A model generated the notes under the pieces. The model was not told where the DNA came from and did no database searches. It was given only the letters and a program-made list of their open reading frames with translations. From contig JAYGEG010000040.1 of NCBI GenBank assembly GCA_046582495.1, positions 8,686 to 72,685 of the forward strand: a stretch of DNA of 64,000 nucleotides, written 5' to 3'. Made by a program: the position numbers and the translations under genes. Positions within the stretch are counted from its first letter, which is position 1. Every line of letters starts with the position of its first letter. Source of the stretch: TMED23 sp913054205 (GTDB taxonomy: Bacteria; Pseudomonadota; Alphaproteobacteria; Rhodospirillales; UBA2165). Below, piece after piece: positions 34,506 to 42,612 of the stretch.

Positions 34506-35693
34506 TTACCGTCGAAGAGACCGCGGCAGCAAAATATAAAGCTGGCCGGTTTGTTTCATGCGGCCGGCGGCTTGCCGCGCCTGATCGCCTGCGCCCCAGA
34601 AATAATCACCCCGAACCGGGCCGATGATAGCGCCGCCGGTATCTTGGGCAATCATCAAGCGGCGCAATGGGGAATGTGTCAGCGGATGGCTGGTATCGAG
34701 ATAAATCGGCGCGCCCATCGGCAAATATTTGCGGTCAACGGCGAGACTTCTGCCGGGCGTAAGGGCCACGCCTTGAGCACCAATTGGTCCGGCTCCATCT
34801 TTAAGCTCCCGGAAAAAAACATAGGATTTATTTTTATTCATCAAAGCGGCAGCCCGGCTCGGATTGCGTTCGAGCCACGAGCGAATGGTTTGCAAGGACA
34901 CATTTTCCTTTGTCAAAGCGCCATTTTTCACCAATTCTCGGCCAATCGCATAATAAGGCTGGCCGTTGCGACCGGCGTAACCAACACGGACAACCTCGCC
35001 ACTATCTAAGAGAACCCGGCCAGAGCCCTGAATTTGCAAAAAGAACGCATCAATCGCATTGTCGACCCAGAGCAATTCCAAGCCTTTGCCTTTAAGCGCG
35101 CCTTGGGTAATGCTGGCTCGGCTGGCGTACGGCACAAGCCTGCCATTTTTTAGACGGCCTGCCAGCTCCCTGCCTTTCCAGTCTTTTCGAAATTGGCCAA
35201 GATTGGCCGACACCAGATCAGGCGGACGGCGATATAGGGCAACATTATACTTACGGGATGGCCGCCGGGAGCCGCGCAATTGAGGCTCGAAATAGCCGGT
35301 GAACAGGCCCCGAGATTTGCCATTGTCATTCAGTCGATAGGGATCAAACCAACTTTCGAAAAATCGCCGGGCATTATCTTGAGAAATACCGGCGCTAAAT
35401 TCAGAAGTTGCCCGGCAAATTTGCTGCCAGTTTCCCATCGTGCCGGCAAATCCATTTCTGCCAAGTTGCTTGACCGCGGATTGTTTGAAAATTTTTGTGC
35501 AGGACCGCAAAAAAGCGCTGAATGCCGCCGCATGGTTGTCCCGCCGCCAATCCGCGAGATGCGAAAAATCAACAGCCGCGAGCCCAAGTTTTGGCGCGGC
35601 CGGTTTGGATTCTTGAGACGGCGCGTCAAACTGACTACAACCAGCGAGAAAAAGAAAAATATATAAGGGGAGGTGCTTGAAGCCGTTAATCAA
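34506..35693 (-). CDS. mltA: MltA-type membrane-bound lytic transglycosylase
   Basis: About 395 residues. TTG 35693 gives a clean lipoprotein signal MINGFKHLPLYIFLFLAGC with AAGAAG just upstream, so it is preferred over ATG 35729 and the longer frame to 35750. The MltA domain covers about 110-300 (GLFTGYFEPQLRGSRR, then VSRASITQGALKGKGLELLWVDNAIDAFFLQIQGSGRV). The 3D domain closes the protein (SLAVDRKYLPMGAPIYLDT, LMIAQDTGGAIIGPVRGDYFWGAG) with the catalytic Asp. It cleaves peptidoglycan glycan strands. It overlaps timA by a few bases. Confidence 0.9.
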   Translation of the reverse strand: MINGFKHLPLYIFLFLAGCSQFDAPSQESKPAAPKLGLAAVDFSHLADWRRDNHAAAFSAFLRSCTKIFKQSAVKQLGRNGFAGTMGNWQQICRATSEFSAGISQDNARRFFESWFDPYRLNDNGKSRGLFTGYFEPQLRGSRRPSRKYNVALYRRPPDLVSANLGQFRKDWKGRELAGRLKNGRLVPYASRASITQGALKGKGLELLWVDNAIDAFFLQIQGSGRVLLDSGEVVRVGYAGRNGQPYYAIGRELVKNGALTKENVSLQTIRSWLERNPSRAAALMNKNKSYVFFRELKDGAGPIGAQGVALTPGRSLAVDRKYLPMGAPIYLDTSHPLTHSPLRRLMIAQDTGGAIIGPVRGDYFWGAGDQARQAAGRMKQTGQLYILLPRSLRR

Positions 35694-36393
35694 GACTTCT
35701 TGTCGCAACCAACAGCCAGTTTGGATCATCCGTTTTAGTATCGCGGGCATAGGTCCAAATATCGGTCACTTCGGAAATATGGTCGGCATCACCATCAACG
35801 ACTTCGCCGTCTTCGTCGCGGGTTACGTTGACTTGTTCGGATACAATTTTAATCGTCACGTTGGCAATTTGATCTTCCATATAGGCTTCGATCATTTCGC
35901 CGCTTACGATCCTGACCAATGTGTTTTCAAGCTTATGATTGTCGGCTTGTCGGCTGCGAATGGCTTGGAGGAAGTTGTTATAAACCTCATTATTCAGCAG
36001 CGAGTTCAAAAGATCTGTATCGCCTTCTGCAAAAGCTTGAATGATCATTTCAAAGGCGGTGCGTGCACCGACCAAAAATTCGGTATCGTCAAAATCTGGC
36101 GAAACGCTTTTAATTTGTGCAAGACCGGCACTTAAAGGAGTTTCGGGTTGTTTCTCAGCTTCTTCCTCGTCTGCATCACCATCGACCGGGCCGTGATCTG
36201 GGAGCGCGATAACATTGCCATTGCTCGTGTCTTTTTGTTTTTTAGGATCTGAAGAAAAGGCATCGGTTTGATTGCGTTGCTGTGGATCACCGGAATCTTT
36301 ATGACGACCCAATACAGACCGCAGGCGTAAAATCAAAAACGCCGCAATCATCGCAAACAAAATAATGTCTATAAACTGGAAACCTTCGCTCAT
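35686..36393 (-). CDS. TimA/Tim44-like inner-membrane protein
   Basis: 235 residues. MSEGFQFIDIILFAMIAAFLILRLRSVLGRH is an N-terminal membrane anchor with a short basic end, followed by about 70 residues of polar linker and the Tim44-like domain (DDTEFLVGARTAFEMIIQAFAEGDTDLLNSLLNNEVYNNFLQAIRSRQ). Alphaproteobacterial TimA proteins are relatives of the mitochondrial Tim44. The gene stands in its conserved place next to fxsA/secB and mltA. A predicted promoter lies 41-70 bases upstream. Confidence 0.9.
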   Translation of the reverse strand: MSEGFQFIDIILFAMIAAFLILRLRSVLGRHKDSGDPQQRNQTDAFSSDPKKQKDTSNGNVIALPDHGPVDGDADEEEAEKQPETPLSAGLAQIKSVSPDFDDTEFLVGARTAFEMIIQAFAEGDTDLLNSLLNNEVYNNFLQAIRSRQADNHKLENTLVRIVSGEMIEAYMEDQIANVTIKIVSEQVNVTRDEDGEVVDGDADHISEVTDIWTYARDTKTDDPNWLLVATRSLD

Positions 36394-36433
36394 AATCTTT
36401 TCTCGGCCTGATATTTTGAGAGTTTATTGGAGG

Positions 36434-36463
36434 ATTATCCTAAATATCCACATTTTTTCCCAA
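36434..36463 (-). promoter_or_regulatory. Predicted promoter for timA
   Basis: Minus-strand TTGGGA (36458-36463), 18-base spacer, GATAAT (36434-36439), ending 40 bases before the ATG. The rest of the divergent timA-fxsA gap (36464-36648) is AT-rich with several TTAA sites but no clear pairing of boxes for fxsA. Confidence 0.4.
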
Positions 36464-36648
36464 GGGTGAAACTAATGTTAACCTATCTCAACTTAACTCT
36501 GGAGCTTGCATTGGTCCAGTCACAGCTTAGTTAAGTACCGAAGCCACAACATTTAATTAACTTCTGTTAGTTTAGAGATAAGCTGTTTAGGGCAAAAGCA
36601 CAAGTTACCACGTCAAGAATCTGCAATTTGAGTTTAAAGACTGTCTTT

Positions 36649-37146
36649 ATGGGTTATATCATATTTCTGCTCTTTATAGGGATTCCGATCCTGGAAATCG
36701 CCGTTTTTATTGCGGTTGGAGATCAAATTGGCCTTTGGCCGACCTTGGCCGCCATTTTCATCACAGCGGCGATCGGCGCCTGGGCATTGCGGGTTCAGGG
36801 GCTTGCGACATTGTTTCGGGCGCAGGAACATTTGAACCAAGGACGCTTTCCAATGGAGGAAGTGTTTGATGGACTTTGTCTTTTGGTGGCGGGCGCATTT
36901 CTGTTAACCCCCGGATTTGTTACGGATGCGGTTGGATTTCTTTTATTTTTACCGCCGTTCCGCTTTTTCGTTAAAAGGGCAGTCGGCGCAGTCTTGGTTG
37001 CACGAGGCGGCATACATGTTTATACGAGCGGCAATGGATCGGAACATGCGTCTTCCGATGGCTCGATTATTGACGGCGAGTTTGAAGAAATTCGCCCCGA
37101 AGGGCAAGAAGAAGAACATGATGAAACCATTAAACGCATCGATTAG
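36649..37146 (+). CDS. fxsA: FxsA-family membrane protein
   Basis: 165 residues from ATG 36649; the earlier TTG 36628 would add seven polar residues before the first helix and is less likely. Four hydrophobic stretches carry the FxsA signature: IPILEIAVFIAVGDQIGLWPTL, GAWALRVQG, and LLLTPGFVTDAVGFLLFLPPFR. In E. coli FxsA overproduction suppresses phage T7 exclusion by the F plasmid; the native role is unclear. It precedes secB by 13 bases, as in other alphaproteobacteria. Confidence 0.92.
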   Translation: MGYIIFLLFIGIPILEIAVFIAVGDQIGLWPTLAAIFITAAIGAWALRVQGLATLFRAQEHLNQGRFPMEEVFDGLCLLVAGAFLLTPGFVTDAVGFLLFLPPFRFFVKRAVGAVLVARGGIHVYTSGNGSEHASSDGSIIDGEFEEIRPEGQEEEHDETIKRID

Positions 37147-37159
37147 AGGAATAGAATAA

Positions 37160-37726
37160 ATGGCAGACGAAGAAAACGAAAACCCGGTACCCGAAGAGCG
37201 CTTTACGGCAGCTCCGGAAGAAGGCCAGGAAAATGTGCCGGGCAATGGTGCCGATGGTGATGCCACCGAGCAGCCTGCGCTGGTTATAAACGGTCAATAC
37301 ATTAAAGATTTTTCCTTTGAGGCACCGAACACGCCGGAAGTTTTCAATCTTCTGCAAACCGAAATGCCCAACATTCAGGTTGATATCGATGTCCAGGGTG
37401 AAGGCAAGGGTGACAATCTTTTTGAAGTTATTCTCAAAGTGCGGACGGAGGCCAAAGTTAAAGAAGACGTCGCCTATATTTGCGAATTGTCTTATGCGGG
37501 ACTTTTTTCCATCAATGTGCCGCCGGACCATCTCGGCCCGGTCTTATTGATCGAATGTCCATTGATCATATTCCCGTTCTTGCGCCGGATTATAGCCGAT
37601 ACCACCGGCGACGGCGGCTTTGCACCGCTGATGCTCTCACCGATTGATTTTGCCTCGCTCTATCAACAGCGCGTTATGCAAGCACAAGCGGCTGCCGAAG
37701 CAGAAGAAGGCAGTGCCGAGGCTTAG
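37160..37726 (+). CDS. secB: Protein-export chaperone SecB
   Basis: 188 residues. The core starts at YIKDFSFEAPNTPEVFNLLQTEMPNIQVDIDVQ and ends with GGFAPLMLSPIDFASLYQQR. An Ala/Glu-rich N-terminal extension of about 40 residues and a short acidic tail flank it. SecB tetramers hold unfolded preproteins and hand them to SecA. AGAGGAA precedes the ATG, and a strong hairpin terminator follows. Confidence 0.96.
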   Translation: MADEENENPVPEERFTAAPEEGQENVPGNGADGDATEQPALVINGQYIKDFSFEAPNTPEVFNLLQTEMPNIQVDIDVQGEGKGDNLFEVILKVRTEAKVKEDVAYICELSYAGLFSINVPPDHLGPVLLIECPLIIFPFLRRIIADTTGDGGFAPLMLSPIDFASLYQQRVMQAQAAAEAEEGSAEA

Positions 37727-37752
37727 TTAATACGGATTTTTATAAAATTAAC

Positions 37753-37779
37753 GGCTCGCAAGATTGCGGGCCATTTTTT
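37753..37779 (+). terminator. Intrinsic terminator after secB
   Basis: GGCTCGCAA (37753-37761) pairs with TTGCGGGCC (37764-37772), with one G-T wobble, followed by A and six T. It ends the fxsA-secB unit before the convergent hydrolase gene. Confidence 0.75.
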
Positions 37780-37786
37780 ATGCCGC

Positions 37787-38548
37787 TCACGTGTAAATTC
37801 GATTATCGTAAGTCCACCCCAAGTCAGGAGCTGGATAATCGTCATATACCAGTGAGGTAACATGCCGTTTAGCAAGTGTATTGTGCCCATCAGGCCTTAC
37901 AACACGAGCTGAAAGCGGAGAATTTCGGGACGAAGAATTGCTGGCAACGATAGACATTTGATTATCTGCAGCACGGACAATTAAGTTAGCAGACATTAAG
38001 TCTTCAATTTTACTAGCATGACTATTGCCCGCATTAAAAAAGGAGTGGAAAAGCAAACCCACACCTGCGTTCCGGTATTTGTCGTAAAGTTCATGAAAAC
38101 AATTGTCATAACAAATTAAAAAACCGCATTTATATCCGCTAATCTCCACCACCAGTTGGTCTTGGCCTGGACTGTAAAAATCTTTTTCATTTTTATATAA
38201 TCGGCGTTTGTCATAGGTTCCGACTATTTCTCCGAAATTTGATATTACGTGAAGGCAGTTTAGAGGTAATGTTTGATTGCCTTTTCGCATTGATCCAAAA
38301 ACAACCCAAAGTCCTGTCGAACGCGCTAATTCGCAAATCGACTGCGTATGTTGAGCCAGATAATCCCATGGATAATCATCAAGTCGACCAATATGTTTGG
38401 GACCATAACCAGGTAACACGGTTTCCGGAAATAAAACAACGTCAGTGTCATTTATTGCTGCCAACTCCATCTGTGCGTGGATATATTTTGCATTTCGGTC
38501 GATATTTCCAGAAACGGGAAACTGAGACGCGGCAACTCGAAGTGGCAT
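37787..38548 (-). CDS. Nitrilase-superfamily carbon-nitrogen hydrolase
   Basis: 253 residues from ATG 38548; GTG 38554 overlaps the dnaQ stop as GTGA and is also possible. The catalytic triad is visible as Glu42 (LFPET), Lys114 (YDKRRLY) and Cys146 (LICYDNC). The fold start is VAASQFPVSGNIDRNAKYI. It most resembles the branch of small amidase/carbamoylase-like members; the substrate is unknown. Its base composition is more AT-rich than its neighbours, and it interrupts the usual dnaQ-secB order, which points to acquisition. Confidence 0.85.
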   Translation of the reverse strand: MPLRVAASQFPVSGNIDRNAKYIHAQMELAAINDTDVVLFPETVLPGYGPKHIGRLDDYPWDYLAQHTQSICELARSTGLWVVFGSMRKGNQTLPLNCLHVISNFGEIVGTYDKRRLYKNEKDFYSPGQDQLVVEISGYKCGFLICYDNCFHELYDKYRNAGVGLLFHSFFNAGNSHASKIEDLMSANLIVRAADNQMSIVASNSSSRNSPLSARVVRPDGHNTLAKRHVTSLVYDDYPAPDLGWTYDNRIYT

Positions 38549-38550
38549 GC

Positions 38551-39222
38551 TCACGCCGTCCAAAGTGGGTCTTTAATTTTTTCCAAAAACGCTGTGTGGG
38601 CCGATTGTTCGGCGGCGCTTGCTGCGTGCGGGCGGGGAGCGCGGCGTTGGGTTTCTTGAGCGGCTACAGTTTCGCTGGCTTTATCTTCAGCCAGTTCGAA
38701 ATCCGGCTGACGGCCACCAATGAGTTCTAAATAAACTTCGGCCAATAATTCCGCATCTAACAGCGCGCCATGCAAGGTGCGGCTTGTGTTATCGATTTCA
38801 AAGCGGCGGCAGAGGGCATCAAGACTGGCGGGCGCGCCCGGGAATTTTTCTCGCGCCATGCGAACCGTATCAATTGAGCGCGACATTGGCAGCGGTTCTT
38901 GGCCCAAATGGCCAAGCTCGGCATTGATAAACCGCATATCAAATTCAGCATTATGGATGACCAGCGGCGTTTCATCGCCGATGAATTCCAGAAACGCCTC
39001 CATGACATCTGCCATCACCGGAAAATCCGATAAAAATTCTTCGCTGAGGCCATGCACGTTAAAAGCTTCTTCCGGCATCGAGCGTTCTGGATTGATATAT
39101 TGATGGTAGTTGTTACCGGTTGCGACATCGTTGACCAATTCGATGCAGCCTATTTCGACAATCCGGTCGCCATCATTTTGGCGAAAGCCGGTGGTTTCTG
39201 TATCGAGAACGATTTCGCGCAT
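38551..39222 (-). CDS. dnaQ: DNA polymerase III epsilon subunit (3'-5' exonuclease)
   Basis: 223 residues. REIVLDTETTGF is exonuclease motif I (DxE), HNAEFDMRFINAEL motif II, and LHGALLDAELLAEVYLEL motif III (HxxxD). A C-terminal tail rich in Ala, Glu and Arg probably contacts the alpha subunit. It proofreads replication. The gene lies in the origin-side cluster ppsR-maf-aroE-coaE-dnaQ and is six bases after coaE. Confidence 0.96.
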   Translation of the reverse strand: MREIVLDTETTGFRQNDGDRIVEIGCIELVNDVATGNNYHQYINPERSMPEEAFNVHGLSEEFLSDFPVMADVMEAFLEFIGDETPLVIHNAEFDMRFINAELGHLGQEPLPMSRSIDTVRMAREKFPGAPASLDALCRRFEIDNTSRTLHGALLDAELLAEVYLELIGGRQPDFELAEDKASETVAAQETQRRAPRPHAASAAEQSAHTAFLEKIKDPLWTA

Positions 39223-39228
39223 AAAATA

Positions 39229-39861
39229 TTAGTGTCCGTTGTAACTATTAGGTGGCGGCCAGTTGTGGCCGGCCTGATTTTGAGTAATTTCTATGATATT
39301 TCGAATACATAATAAGCTGATGTTTCGACCCATGCTAGTTTGAATAAGAAAATCGGCGCGTTTTCTTTTGATCGCATCCGGCATTTGACTTTTCAGCACT
39401 TGGGCAAACTGTTTTTCCGTCATGCCGGGCCGGGAAAGAACGCGAAGGCGCTGCAAATAGGCCGGCGCCGTCACCACGGCAACAGTGTCACAAAGTTTGT
39501 CGGTTCCGACCTCAAACAACAGCGGCACATCCAGTACCACAAGTTTTTCGCGGCGTTTTGCTGCTTGCCTTAAAAATTCATATTGGATGGCCCGGACCAG
39601 GGGATGGAGGATCGCTTCGAGCTGGCCAAGCGCGCCCTTGTCCTCAAAAACTTTGGGGCCCAGCAGTTTACGGTCAATTTGATCGTTTTTAACAACGCCG
39701 GGGAATGCATCACCAACCTGGCCAACCGCTTTGCCGCCTGGGCCGAGCAATGAATGAACAGCGGCATCGGCGTCATAAACCGCCACACCATAGTGGCGAA
39801 ACGCGTTGGCGGCTGTGGTCTTGCCCATGCCGATCGATCCGGTCAGACCCAAAATATACAT
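39229..39861 (-). CDS. coaE: Dephospho-CoA kinase
   Basis: 210 residues. YILGLTGSIGMGKTTAANAFRHYGVAVYDAD is the P-loop and the first acidic motif, and VLDVPLLFEVG the lid segment. It makes coenzyme A in the last step of its synthesis. It shares a junction with aroE, whose stop abuts the coaE ATG at 39861. The C-terminal WPP-containing tail is seen in other alphaproteobacterial homologues. Confidence 0.95.
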   Translation of the reverse strand: MYILGLTGSIGMGKTTAANAFRHYGVAVYDADAAVHSLLGPGGKAVGQVGDAFPGVVKNDQIDRKLLGPKVFEDKGALGQLEAILHPLVRAIQYEFLRQAAKRREKLVVLDVPLLFEVGTDKLCDTVAVVTAPAYLQRLRVLSRPGMTEKQFAQVLKSQMPDAIKRKRADFLIQTSMGRNISLLCIRNIIEITQNQAGHNWPPPNSYNGH

Positions 39862-40703
39862 TAGCTCTCCATGACTTTTAGGACATGGTCACGCAAATCC
39901 TTGGTCACTTCAGGTTCCACTCCAAACCACGCCTGGAAGCCGGGCCGCGCCTGATGCAACAGCATACCCAATCCGTCAACAACGGGATTGCCGCGTTTCT
40001 TGGCATTTTTCAGCAAACCCGTTTCGAGCGGCGTATAGACGATATCTGTGACCGTCGCGCTTTCCGGTAAGCGACTGAGATCGATTTCAAGCGGCGGCTG
40101 GCCTTTCATACCAAGGCTGGTGGTGTTGACCAATGTTGCAGCCTCAGAAACCACCTCAGATCGAGCCGCCCAATCATCAACCTTAATGCCGCCGCCGAGC
40201 TCGCCGGCTAATTCTTCAGCGCGTTCCTTGGTGCGATTGAGAAGTCTGATTTCCGGTGCGCCGGCTTCTAAAAGTGCCACGAGGATTGCACGCGCTGCGC
40301 CGCCAGCGCCCAGAACAATCGCAGGACCGCGTTTTGCCGCCCATTTTGGATTTTGATCATGCATGTTTTCCAGAAAGCCAAAGCCGTCGGTATTGCTGCC
40401 CAAAAGCGAGCCGTCCTTTTGCACGACAACCGTATTTACCGCACCAACGCGCTTTGCCTGTTCATCAATTTGATCAACAACGCTGAGGGTTGTTTCTTTA
40501 TGCGGCAAGGTGACATTGGTGCCGCGGCGGCCCTGATCGGCGAGACTTTTCAGAAAACTTTTAAGATTTTCAGTCTCAACGGCAAAGGGCAAATATTCGC
40601 CGTCAATTTTATAGTGTTCCAGCCAAAACCCATGAAGATGCGGCGATAAAGAATGATCGATCGGCCAACCGATGACGCCGGCTTTTAAAGTCGCTTCGGT
40701 CAT
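39861..40703 (-). CDS. aroE: Shikimate dehydrogenase
   Basis: 280 residues. GVIGWPIDHSLSPHLHGFWL is the substrate-binding start, GTNVTLPHKE carries the catalytic Lys and GAGGAARAILVALLEAGAPEIRLLNRTKERAEELA the NADP-binding glycine loop. It reduces 3-dehydroshikimate in aromatic amino acid synthesis. The ATG overlaps the maf stop by four bases. Confidence 0.96.
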   Translation of the reverse strand: MTEATLKAGVIGWPIDHSLSPHLHGFWLEHYKIDGEYLPFAVETENLKSFLKSLADQGRRGTNVTLPHKETTLSVVDQIDEQAKRVGAVNTVVVQKDGSLLGSNTDGFGFLENMHDQNPKWAAKRGPAIVLGAGGAARAILVALLEAGAPEIRLLNRTKERAEELAGELGGGIKVDDWAARSEVVSEAATLVNTTSLGMKGQPPLEIDLSRLPESATVTDIVYTPLETGLLKNAKKRGNPVVDGLGMLLHQARPGFQAWFGVEPEVTKDLRDHVLKVMES

Positions 40704-41302
40704 TCGGGAAGCACCTTTCGATCTCTTAAAAACTGAAGCAGGGGTAGCAGCGGTAATCCCAAAACCGTAAAATAATCACCTTCAACGCGGGTAAAAAGCT
40801 GCGCGCCGATATCTTCAAGCCGGTACGCGCCGACCGAGGCCAGCACGCCATCGCCGGCGGCATCCAAATAACTTTCAATAAAATCAGCGCTCAGCTCTCG
40901 CATGGTCAGTCGCACACCATCGGTTGATTGCCACTGAACCTCGCCGCCCTGTACAACGCAGGCAGAGGTTATCAAGCGGTGCAGTTTGCCGCTTAAATTT
41001 TGCAGATGCGTGACCGCCCCGGCGCGGCCATTTGGTTTGTCAAAAAGAGCGCCGTCACATTCGAGAATTTGATCGGCGCCGATCACCAGCGCGCCAGGAT
41101 TATTGGCTGATACCGCTTGGGCTTTGGCAATTGCCAGTGCGGCGGCTATTTCTTCAACCGGTTTATCGCCGGCTCGGGATTTAATCCTCTCTTCATCAAC
41201 GTTAGAAACTTCAACATCAAAATCGACTCCGGCATGACTCAGCATTTGGCCGCGCACTTTGCTGGCCGAAGCAAGGATCAGAGTATGTTGCGCGGCGCTC
41301 AG
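40700..41302 (-). CDS. maf: Maf-family nucleotide pyrophosphatase, apparent CTG start
   Basis: 200 residues from CTG 41302. The conserved Maf N-terminus TLILASASKVRGQML lies upstream of the first ATG/GTG/TTG of this frame (GTG 41257), and the open frame back to that motif has no standard start codon. CTG 41302 overlaps the ppsR stop as CTGA and has GGAG eight bases upstream. Maf proteins hydrolyse (d)TTP/UTP or modified nucleotides and can act in septum formation; VIGADQILEC and DKPNGRAGAVTHLQNLSGKLHRLITS fit the family. A sequence error is the other explanation. Confidence 0.88.
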   Translation of the reverse strand: MSAAQHTLILASASKVRGQMLSHAGVDFDVEVSNVDEERIKSRAGDKPVEEIAAALAIAKAQAVSANNPGALVIGADQILECDGALFDKPNGRAGAVTHLQNLSGKLHRLITSACVVQGGEVQWQSTDGVRLTMRELSADFIESYLDAAGDGVLASVGAYRLEDIGAQLFTRVEGDYFTVLGLPLLPLLQFLRDRKVLPE

Positions 41303-42117
41303 GATTTCTGCTCCAAATTTTGCGTTCTCAGCTGAATTATCGTGGCAGCGGTTTCCTCGATCGAGCGCCTCGATATATCAATAACGTCCCACTTCTGGTT
41401 GGCGAAAAGCCGCTTGGCGTATTTCACTTCTTCGGCCACCTGTTCCGGATCTGCATACGTTGTCTCATCACTTTCGGCGAGCATGCGTAAGCGATTGCGG
41501 CGGACCTGTACGAGATTTCGCGTATCGTTGATCAGGCCAACAATCAGCGGTTTCTCCAATTCAAATACCTCTGCTGGCACCTCATGTCCTAGAACAATTG
41601 GGATGTTGGCAGCTTTAATGCCGCGATTGGCGAGGTAAATACAGGTTGGCGTTTTAGACGTTCTGGAAACCCCCAAAATCACTACATCGGCTTCTTCCAA
41701 ATTCCAAATTGCCTGGCCATCATCATGGGTCATCGCATAATCCATTGCCGCGATGCGCATATAATATTCATCATCCAGCGTGTGCTGCCGGCCAGGTCTG
41801 GCGTGTACTTCCTCGTTTAAGTAATTGCCAAAAGCTGACATGATCGGCTGCAAAACGGAAACACAGGGGATTTTCAAACGGCGGCAGGCGGTTTGCAATT
41901 GCGCAATGATTTCGGTGTTCACCAATGTATAGAGAACGAATCCCGGGCGCTCTTCAATATCGGCAATGACATCTTCGATTTGCCTTTGGGAGCGCACAAG
42001 ATTCCAAATATGCTCAACCGGTTGAGTGTGTTCAAACTGAACAAGACAAGCGCGCGCCACTGATTCTACCGTTTCGCCGGTAGCGTCAGAAATGAGATAG
42101 AGATGAAATTTAGACAT
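41299..42117 (-). CDS. ppsR: Pyruvate, phosphate dikinase regulatory protein (DUF299)
   Basis: 272 residues. FHLYLISDATGETVESVARACLVQF is the N-terminal signature and ADVVILGVSRTSKTPTCIYLANRGIKAANIPIVLG holds the nucleotide-binding loop of these bifunctional kinase/phosphotransferases. They phosphorylate or dephosphorylate a Thr in PEP synthase or PPDK. In alphaproteobacteria it borders the origin on the side opposite hemE, as here. Confidence 0.94.
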   Translation of the reverse strand: MSKFHLYLISDATGETVESVARACLVQFEHTQPVEHIWNLVRSQRQIEDVIADIEERPGFVLYTLVNTEIIAQLQTACRRLKIPCVSVLQPIMSAFGNYLNEEVHARPGRQHTLDDEYYMRIAAMDYAMTHDDGQAIWNLEEADVVILGVSRTSKTPTCIYLANRGIKAANIPIVLGHEVPAEVFELEKPLIVGLINDTRNLVQVRRNRLRMLAESDETTYADPEQVAEEVKYAKRLFANQKWDVIDISRRSIEETAATIIQLRTQNLEQKS

Positions 42118-42612
42118 ATTTAACTAAAACCTGTGCGCAAAATAGATGAGCGAGTTCTGGACAAAATGCGGATAAGTCATGAATAACCAAAATCTTTAAA
42201 AACTTATCCGAAGTAAACAGCCTTTTATAATTCAGTTTTACAAAATGAATAAACCTAACCTAATCAGGTTAATTAATATAACAATCTAAAATGAAACCGA
42301 TTTATCCCCAAAATTCACACCCTCTTATCATCGATTTAAAAAATTTTCTCTTGTTCTCAAAATCAGCAAGACTCTGGAAAGAATAAAGATCGAACCTAAT
42401 TTCGATGACATACTATCCAAAACTTATTCATCTCTCATACAGATTTAATATGAAATTTTTCTGTCGGGGCTTTTTTTCTGGATAAACTGAGGATAAAAAT
42501 TAATCCTCAAGATTCACACTACAACAACAACAACAACCTATTTAATATATATATATAGTATAGTAGTAAGTCCGGTGGAAAACTTCAGATCATCCAAAAA
42601 GAGCCTATATTT
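42118..42612. other. oriC: Probable chromosome replication origin (oriC)
   Basis: A 495-base gene-free, AT-rich segment between divergent ppsR and hemE, the position of the Caulobacter origin. DnaA-box-like 9-mers (TTATCC-N-N-A): TTATCCGCA (42167-42175, minus), TTATCCGAA (42204-42212), TTATCCCCA (42302-42310), TTATCCTCA (42488-42496, minus), plus a weak one at 42478-42486. A run of alternating AT (42541-42557) followed by TAGTAGTAA (42561-42569) looks like an unwinding region with DnaA-trio-like triplets. GANTC methylation sites lie at 42370-42374 and 42511-42515. Genes flank it divergently. I do not see clear CtrA sites. Confidence 0.75.

Noticed and set aside
39229..39380. Unusual C-terminal tail of coaE as a frameshift
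   Set aside because: Frame is open to a proper stop and similar WPP-ending tails are known in alphaproteobacterial CoaE, so no lesion is inferred.
42241..42300. CtrA boxes (TTAA-N7-TTAA) in the origin
   Set aside because: Several TTAA tetramers occur, but none with the required 7-base spacing.
42521..42538. CAACAACAA run near oriC as a CRISPR-like or iteron array
   Set aside because: Only a short trinucleotide run without spacers; at most part of the AT-rich origin structure.
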